Positions 58,206 to 64,000 of a DNA stretch of 64,000 nucleotides are shown here, one piece after another. The stretch is taken from contig JAQXIX010000029.1 of NCBI GenBank assembly GCA_029008005.1, positions 1 to 64,000 on the forward strand, in the 5' to 3' direction. The stretch is from Bacillota bacterium (GTDB lineage Bacteria > Bacillota > Clostridia > Peptostreptococcales > Anaerovoracaceae). How positions within the stretch are numbered: the stretch's first letter is position 1; each line of letters opens with the position of its first letter. The notes under the pieces were generated by a model that worked only from the letters and a program-made list of their open reading frames with translations, was not told the origin of the DNA and ran no database searches. Made by a program: the position numbers and the translations under genes.

Positions 58206-58988
58206 ATGGGAAACAAAGCTGTTAAGAGAAAAAACGGAAAATCGGCCATGGGCTACGGAAGTAAGATAGTATTGATGATTTGTCTGATAGTTTTCTGTGC
58301 TTCCGCAGCTTGTCTTGCCGATTATTTTCATAAAAACTATTTCAAGGTTCAAAAAGAAGCGAAGCAGCTGGCTGAAAAGAGCAAAGACAGAAAAGGGCTG
58401 CTGGAGCTCTATGAAGAAAATAATGATCTGATAGGCTGGATTAAAGTAGATAATACTAAAATAGACTATCCGGTTATGCAGACGAAGTCTCAGCCGGAGT
58501 ATTATCTGCGCAAAGATTTTGAGAAAAATTATTCTCTGGCCGGAACGCCTTTTATTGATGCGGGAAGCGACATTGAAGAGCCGACTTTTAACTGGCTGAT
58601 TTACGGTCATAATATGAAAAGCGGTGTAATGTTCCATGATCTTCTTAAATATGAAGAAAAGGAGTTTATGGAGTCGAATCCGGCATTCACCTTAAGCGTA
58701 ATCAAAAAAACAGAAGAAGGTTTATCTGTTGAAAAAGACAAATACAGAATTGTTGCGGCCTGTTATTCAGAAGTAAGATCTGAGGATGACAAAGCCTTCA
58801 AATATTACAAATATTCATCCTATACAGATGAGAAAATGTTTGAGGAGTTTGTAAAGGGCATAAAAAACGAATCCTGCTATGATACGGGAATTACACCTGC
58901 GTACGGTGACCAGCTTGTCACACTGTCAACATGTGCATACCATACGGAAAACGGCAGGTTTTATGTGGTTGGTGTGAAGCAGAATTAG
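58206..58988 (+). CDS. Class B sortase
   Basis: N-terminal TM; LYEENNDLIGWIKVDNTKIDYPVMQ; GHNMKSGVMFHDL; catalytic TLSTCAYHTENGRFYVVGV. Confidence 0.9.
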   Translation: MGNKAVKRKNGKSAMGYGSKIVLMICLIVFCASAACLADYFHKNYFKVQKEAKQLAEKSKDRKGLLELYEENNDLIGWIKVDNTKIDYPVMQTKSQPEYYLRKDFEKNYSLAGTPFIDAGSDIEEPTFNWLIYGHNMKSGVMFHDLLKYEEKEFMESNPAFTLSVIKKTEEGLSVEKDKYRIVAACYSEVRSEDDKAFKYYKYSSYTDEKMFEEFVKGIKNESCYDTGITPAYGDQLVTLSTCAYHTENGRFYVVGVKQN

Positions 58989-59000
58989 AAACAAGAAAAA

Positions 59001-59029
59001 AGAGCGATCTGTTCGAATCGCTCTTTTTA
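59001..59029. terminator. Probable bidirectional terminator
   Basis: AGAGCGAT/ATCGCTCT stem with flanking A/T tracts, convergent genes. Confidence 0.85.
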
Positions 59030-59039
59030 TATGCTTAAA

Positions 59040-60698
59040 TTATTTCATTACGGCTCCGTGGGCTGCTGAGTCTACGTAACGCTGATATCTTACAAGCCAG
59101 CCGCCTGTAACAGTCGGTTCAGGTGCAACGTAGCTTTCGCGACGTTTAGCGAATTCTTCTTCGCTAACCTGAGCGTTTATCTTAGCACCAGGAATATCTA
59201 TTTCGATAATGTCGCCTTCCTCAAGGAGTCCGATGTTTCCGCCGGCAGCTGCCTCAGGGCAGACATGACCGATAGAAGCGCCTCTGCTGGCTCCGCTGAA
59301 ACGACCGTCAGTAATAAGTGCAACAGTCTTATCAAGCTTCATTCCGGCGAGAGCACTTGTAGGATTGAGCATTTCTCTCATTCCCGGACCGCCCTTAGGG
59401 CCTTCGTATCTGATAACAACAACATCACCGTCCTTGATTTTGCCGTCGTAAATTGCTGCAATAGCATCATCCTCGCTGTTGAATACTCTGGCAGGACCAC
59501 TGTGAACGAGCATCTCAGGGGCAACTGCACTTCTTTTAACAACGCATCCGTCCTGAGCGATATTTCCCCACATAATGGCTATTCCGCCTGTTTCGCTGTA
59601 AGGATCTGATACCGGTCTTATGCAGTTTGTGTCTTTAATATGTGCGCCTTCGATATTCTCGGCAACGGTTTTACCTGTTGCAGTGATAAGAGAAGTGTCG
59701 ATAACCCCAATCTTATCAAGTTCGGCAAGTACAGCCGGAAGCCCGCCTGCATTGTTCAGGTCATGCATATGCGTAGGACCTGCAGGTGCCAGATGACAAA
59801 GGTTTGGAACCTTGCCGCTGTATTCGTTAAAAAGCTTAAGGTCGAAGTCAACACCTGCTTCATTGGCAATGGCCAGAAGGTGAAGAACTGTGTTTGATGA
59901 ACAACCGAGAGCCATATCGCATGCCAGGGCATTTCTTAAGGATTTCTCGTTGATAATGTCACGAGCTTTAATATCCTTTTCGACAAGATTCATAATCGCC
60001 ATACCTGCATGTTTAGCGAGCATGATTCTGCCGCTGTGTACAGCCGGAATAGTGCCGTTGCCGGGAAGAGCGATTCCTACTGCTTCGGCCAGACAGTTAA
60101 TGCTGTTTGCAGTATACATACCGGAGCATGAACCGCAGCCCGGACATACGTTTTCTTCGAATTCGTTCAGACCGGCTTCATCGATTATTCCGGCTTTGTA
60201 TGAACCGACAGCCTCAAACATTTTACTGAGACTTGTTTCCTGTCCGTTAACAAGTCCTGACATCATAGGACCGCCGGAGCATACTACTGCAGGAATATTC
60301 ATTCTAACAGCAGCCATAATCATGCCGGGAACAATTTTGTCACAGTTTGGAATCAGTACAAGACCATCAAAGGCATGTGCCATAGTCATTGTTTCAACGC
60401 TGTCGGCAATAAGCTCTCTGCTTGCCAGAGAGTATTTCATTCCAATGTGACCCATTGCGATTCCATCGCAAACGCCAATAGCAGGGACTTCAATAGGTGT
60501 TCCGCCGGCCATGCGAACACCGGCCTTAACAGCTTCGGCTACTTTATCCAGATGCACATGACCCGGAACGATTTCACTCTTAGCGGAAACAACTCCGATA
60601 AGAGGTCTTTCAAGCTCTTCGCGAGTATATCCCATGGCGTAGAAGAGGCTCCTGTTCGGAGCTCTTTCTGCGCCTTTTGTTACTGTATCACTTCTCAT
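59040..60698 (-). CDS. ilvD: Dihydroxy-acid dehydratase
   Basis: [60 protein letters not shown]. Confidence 0.97.
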   Translation of the reverse strand: MRSDTVTKGAERAPNRSLFYAMGYTREELERPLIGVVSAKSEIVPGHVHLDKVAEAVKAGVRMAGGTPIEVPAIGVCDGIAMGHIGMKYSLASRELIADSVETMTMAHAFDGLVLIPNCDKIVPGMIMAAVRMNIPAVVCSGGPMMSGLVNGQETSLSKMFEAVGSYKAGIIDEAGLNEFEENVCPGCGSCSGMYTANSINCLAEAVGIALPGNGTIPAVHSGRIMLAKHAGMAIMNLVEKDIKARDIINEKSLRNALACDMALGCSSNTVLHLLAIANEAGVDFDLKLFNEYSGKVPNLCHLAPAGPTHMHDLNNAGGLPAVLAELDKIGVIDTSLITATGKTVAENIEGAHIKDTNCIRPVSDPYSETGGIAIMWGNIAQDGCVVKRSAVAPEMLVHSGPARVFNSEDDAIAAIYDGKIKDGDVVVIRYEGPKGGPGMREMLNPTSALAGMKLDKTVALITDGRFSGASRGASIGHVCPEAAAGGNIGLLEEGDIIEIDIPGAKINAQVSEEEFAKRRESYVAPEPTVTGGWLVRYQRYVDSAAHGAVMK

Positions 60699-60712
60699 AA
60701 TTTGTCCTCAGA

Positions 60713-61708
60713 TTATTTTTTTAACCAGCTCATCATCTTTCTAAGTTCAGCACCTACTGTGCAGAGAAGGTGAGAAGCCTCTCTCTTACGTGTTGCCAGG
60801 AACTTAGCCTTGCCGCCTGCATTGAATTCCTGAATGAATTCTGATGCGAAAGTTCCGTCCTGAATCTCAGTAAGAACCTGTTTCATTTCTTTTCTTGTTT
60901 CTTCTGTAATGAGTCTCTTTCCTGTTCTGTAATCACCGTATTCTGCTGTATTTGAAATTGAGTATCTCATCTTGTCGAAGCCGCCTTCGTTAATCAGGTC
61001 AACAATCAGTTTCATTTCATGGATACATTCGAAGTATGCCATTTCAGGAGCATAACCGGCTTCTACGAGAGTATCGAATCCGGCCTTCATAAGCTCAGTA
61101 ACACCACCGCAGAGAACAGCCTGTTCGCCGAAGAGGTCTGTTTCAGTTTCTTCTTTGAAAGTTGTTTCCAGGATTCCTGCTCTTCCTGCACCGATTCCTG
61201 AAGCATATGCCAAAGCATAGTCCTTAGCTTTTCCTGAAGCATCCTGATAAACGGCGATCAGTGAAGGAACTCCTCTGCCTTCGAGGTACTGGCTTCTTAC
61301 AGTGTGTCCAGGTCCCTTAGGAGCAATCATGATAACATCATTGTCAGCCTTAGGGGTAATCTGGTTAAAGTGAATGTTGAAGCCGTGTGCAAATGCAAGA
61401 ACATCGCCTTCCTTCATGTGCTTTTCTACCTGGTTTTTATAGATATCAGCAGCCAGTTCATCCGGTACGAGCATCATAACGATATCTCCTGCTTCTGCAG
61501 CAGATTCAATGTCCATAACTTTAAGACCTGCAGCTTCTGCCTTTGCAGTATGTGATGAACCCGGTCTGAGACCTACAACTACGTTGCAGCCGCTTTCATT
61601 AAGGTTCATTGCGTGGGCATGACCCTGTGAACCGAAACCGAGAATAGCAACAGTCTTTCCGTCCAGCATTCCTAAATTACAATCTGTGTCATAGTATTTT
61701 TTTATCAT
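60713..61708 (-). CDS. ilvC: Ketol-acid reductoisomerase
   Basis: [50 protein letters not shown]. Confidence 0.97.
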   Translation of the reverse strand: MIKKYYDTDCNLGMLDGKTVAILGFGSQGHAHAMNLNESGCNVVVGLRPGSSHTAKAEAAGLKVMDIESAAEAGDIVMMLVPDELAADIYKNQVEKHMKEGDVLAFAHGFNIHFNQITPKADNDVIMIAPKGPGHTVRSQYLEGRGVPSLIAVYQDASGKAKDYALAYASGIGAGRAGILETTFKEETETDLFGEQAVLCGGVTELMKAGFDTLVEAGYAPEMAYFECIHEMKLIVDLINEGGFDKMRYSISNTAEYGDYRTGKRLITEETRKEMKQVLTEIQDGTFASEFIQEFNAGGKAKFLATRKREASHLLCTVGAELRKMMSWLKK

Positions 61709-61757
61709 GATTTTCTCCTTTCAATCATTATATTATTTTTATATTTTGTATTTAATA

Positions 61758-62276
61758 CTAATTCTGTTCCGATGAATCCGATATGCCTGCGTCACCTCTG
61801 TTTATTCCGGTAACGCCTGTACGGCATACGTCAACAATTTCATAGCAGCTCATCATATCCATAAAACCGTTTATTTTTTCTGTTGAGCCTGTCAACTCGA
61901 CAATAAGGCTTTTTCTGGACAGATCCACTATTCTGCCTCTGTATATTTCCACGATTTCTCTTATCTGAGAGCGATCCTTTTTATCTGCTTTTATTTTCAG
62001 AAGCAGCAGTTCTCTGTAAATGCTCTTGGAATCCATAATATCAATTGTTTTGACGAATTCCTGTTTCGCTGTCTGAGTAAGAATCTGATCGAATTTTCTG
62101 TCGTCGCCTGTAGTGGCGATTGTAATTCGCGTCAGCGTGGGATCGTTAGTCGGTGAGGCTGTAAATGAATCTATATTGAAACCGCGCCTTCCGAAGAGGC
62201 TTCCCAGCCTTGCCGTAACTCCCGGCTCGTTGACAACCAGGATACTGAGAATCTCGCTTCTCTCTGTTTTATCCAT
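61758..62276 (-). CDS. ilvN: Acetolactate synthase small subunit
   Basis: ILVVNEPGVTARLGSLFGRRGFNIDSFTASPTNDPTLTRITI. Confidence 0.94.
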   Translation of the reverse strand: MDKTERSEILSILVVNEPGVTARLGSLFGRRGFNIDSFTASPTNDPTLTRITIATTGDDRKFDQILTQTAKQEFVKTIDIMDSKSIYRELLLLKIKADKKDRSQIREIVEIYRGRIVDLSRKSLIVELTGSTEKINGFMDMMSCYEIVDVCRTGVTGINRGDAGISDSSEQN

Positions 62277-62287
62277 GGTAACCTCCT

Positions 62288-63949
62288 TTAACCTATAATC
62301 ATATCCTCAACGGTTCCGCCTCCCGGAATCATTGGATAAACACATTCATTTGTGGCTATATGACAATCAATCCATACAGGGCCGCTGTCCTTTAACGCCT
62401 GTGCAAAGGCTTCCTCAAATTCAGCAGGAGTAGTCGCTCTGTAGCCTTTGCCCCCGAACCCTTCGATTACCTTTACGAAATCTGTTTTTCTTTCGGGAAC
62501 AGTAGATGAATATCTCTTGCCGTAAAAAATCGTCTGCCACTGGTAAACCATTCCGAGAACGCTGTTGTTCATAATAATTGTTATAATAGGAAGGTTTTCG
62601 CTTACAGCAGTACAGGCTTCATTAAGGTTCATGTGGAATGACCCGTCGCCGGTGAAGTGGATGACTCTGCTGTCGGGAACTGCCATCTGTGCACCGATGG
62701 AAGCACCGTATCCAAAACCCATGGTACCGAGACCGCCGCTTGTAATAAACTGCTTGGTGTGCTCATGCTTCAGATACTGAGCTGCCCACATCTGATGCTG
62801 ACCGACATCCGTAACGTATATAGTCTCTTTATCAGTGTTGCGGCATACAGTATCAATGATTTCGCTTGGATGAAGTTCTGCATCAGAACTCTTGACATCA
62901 CCTGAGGTCTTCTTCCATCCTGTTGCGAGAGATAGCCATTCGCTGTGATTCTTTTCCTTTATATATGGCAAAAGCGCTTTAAGAAACTCACCGACATCTG
63001 CATTAACACCTAAATCAACGAGAACGTTCTTATTGATTTCGCTGGCATCGATATCTATCTGGACTTTCTTGGCTCTTCTTCCGAATTTTTCGGTGTTAAG
63101 AGCTACTCTGTCACTGAACCTTGTGCCGAGTGCGATAATAAGGTCGCTTCTGTCGAAAGCCTTGTTAGCTGCAATCGTTCCGTGCATTCCTGCCATTCCC
63201 AGATTCTTAGGATTATCATACCCGATGACTCCTGCAGACATGAGAGTATGTGCAGCAGGAATGTCTGCTTTCTCCATAAGCTCCAAAAGCTCAGAGCCTG
63301 CATTGGCTGATGCAACACCGCCTCCGCAGTAGATTACCGGTTTATCTGAAGCATTAATCATGTCGGCAACCTTCTTAACCTGCTCTTCCTTAAAGGAAGG
63401 CGGCGGAGTAAGAGTCATAGGAGATTTTTTCTTATAGGTAATCATTTCAGCAGTTACATCTTTAGTTATATCTACGAGAACAGGTCCCTTTCGTCCGCTG
63501 TTCGCAATACGAAAAGCGTTGTAAAGTGCATCCTCGAGATTGTTAATATCGTTAATGAAGAATGTATGCTTGGCAACAGGAATTACCACGTTGGAAATGC
63601 AGACTTCCTGGAATGCGTCACGTCCGATCATACTGTCGGGAACATTGGCTGTTATGGCAACAACGGGTATACTGTCCATAAATGCAGTCGCAATGCCTGT
63701 GACGAGATTTGTTGCTCCCGGACCGCTGGTAGCGAAACATACGCCGGTCTTACCGGTTGCTCTGGCGTAACCGTCAGCGGCATGAGCAGCACCCTGTTCG
63801 TGTGCAGTCATTACATGCTTGATTCTGTCACCGTATTCATAAAGTGCATCGTAGAGGTTCAACGCAGTGCCGCCGGGATATCCGAAGACAGTATCAACAC
63901 CATGCTGCAGAAGAACTTCCATTACAAGTTGTGAACCGTTTATTCTCAT
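62288..63949 (-). CDS. ilvB: Acetolactate synthase large subunit
   Basis: GVDTVFGYPGGTALNLYDALY, HEQGAAHAADGYARATGKTGVCFATSGPGATNLVTGIATA. Start at 63949 after GGGAGG; track ORF begins 63970. Confidence 0.96.
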   Translation of the reverse strand: MRINGSQLVMEVLLQHGVDTVFGYPGGTALNLYDALYEYGDRIKHVMTAHEQGAAHAADGYARATGKTGVCFATSGPGATNLVTGIATAFMDSIPVVAITANVPDSMIGRDAFQEVCISNVVIPVAKHTFFINDINNLEDALYNAFRIANSGRKGPVLVDITKDVTAEMITYKKKSPMTLTPPPSFKEEQVKKVADMINASDKPVIYCGGGVASANAGSELLELMEKADIPAAHTLMSAGVIGYDNPKNLGMAGMHGTIAANKAFDRSDLIIALGTRFSDRVALNTEKFGRRAKKVQIDIDASEINKNVLVDLGVNADVGEFLKALLPYIKEKNHSEWLSLATGWKKTSGDVKSSDAELHPSEIIDTVCRNTDKETIYVTDVGQHQMWAAQYLKHEHTKQFITSGGLGTMGFGYGASIGAQMAVPDSRVIHFTGDGSFHMNLNEACTAVSENLPIITIIMNNSVLGMVYQWQTIFYGKRYSSTVPERKTDFVKVIEGFGGKGYRATTPAEFEEAFAQALKDSGPVWIDCHIATNECVYPMIPGGGTVEDMIIG

Positions 63950-64000
63950 TATTTCCTCCCAAATGGCCATAATAGACCAAATAATATTCTCTATGCCAAT

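Noticed and set aside
1-64000. CRISPR arrays, prophage, transposases or defence systems
   Set aside because: No regularly spaced direct repeats, no Cas, integrase, transposase or phage structural proteins were recognised in the ORF track.
63971-64000. T-box or leader attenuator for ilvB
   Set aside because: Only 30 bp upstream of the ilvB ORF lies in the window, so the regulatory leader cannot be assessed.

Overview
This 64 kb window is a gene-dense chromosomal segment, probably from an anaerobic Clostridia-type Firmicute (inferred from gene content and style; no rRNA is present to confirm it). No tRNA, rRNA, CRISPR array, prophage or transposase was recognised. Left to right it contains: uvrB-uvrA behind a probable LexA/SOS-box promoter; a nicotinate phosphoribosyltransferase; an AraC regulator, a saccharopine-dehydrogenase-family enzyme and an NhaC-type antiporter; a minus-strand Tad/Flp type IVb pilus locus, including a 43-aa Flp pilin missed by the ORF track; an APC permease; a secreted FnIII-like protein; a 0.7 kb non-coding region with a cluster of TTGCCATATA motifs and a large 29-bp-arm inverted-repeat (IR) element; a putative Amadori-product (fructoselysine-type) catabolic locus with a PotABCD-type ABC transporter; rarA; an ispH-rpsA fusion; a NitT/TauT-type ABC system; a Dpp/Opp peptide ABC operon with two M20 peptidases and an IclR regulator; an acyl-CoA synthetase, SLC13 transporter and LysR regulator; nrdR-cmk-radC-minD; RNase Y; a cysteine desulfurase and thiI; iorAB-paaK-ACT; sortase B; and ilvBNCD on the minus strand. 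The strongest candidates for something undescribed are (i) the structured inverted-repeat element at 19695-19888 with its neighbouring motif cluster, (ii) the Amadori-type kinase and deglycase linked to a polyamine-type transporter, (iii) a TadE-like pilus protein with a tandem Cys/His C-terminal module, and (iv) an internal Shine-Dalgarno and start inside the ispH-rpsA fusion. All assignments come from reading the sequence and recalled family features. No database search or folding software was run.
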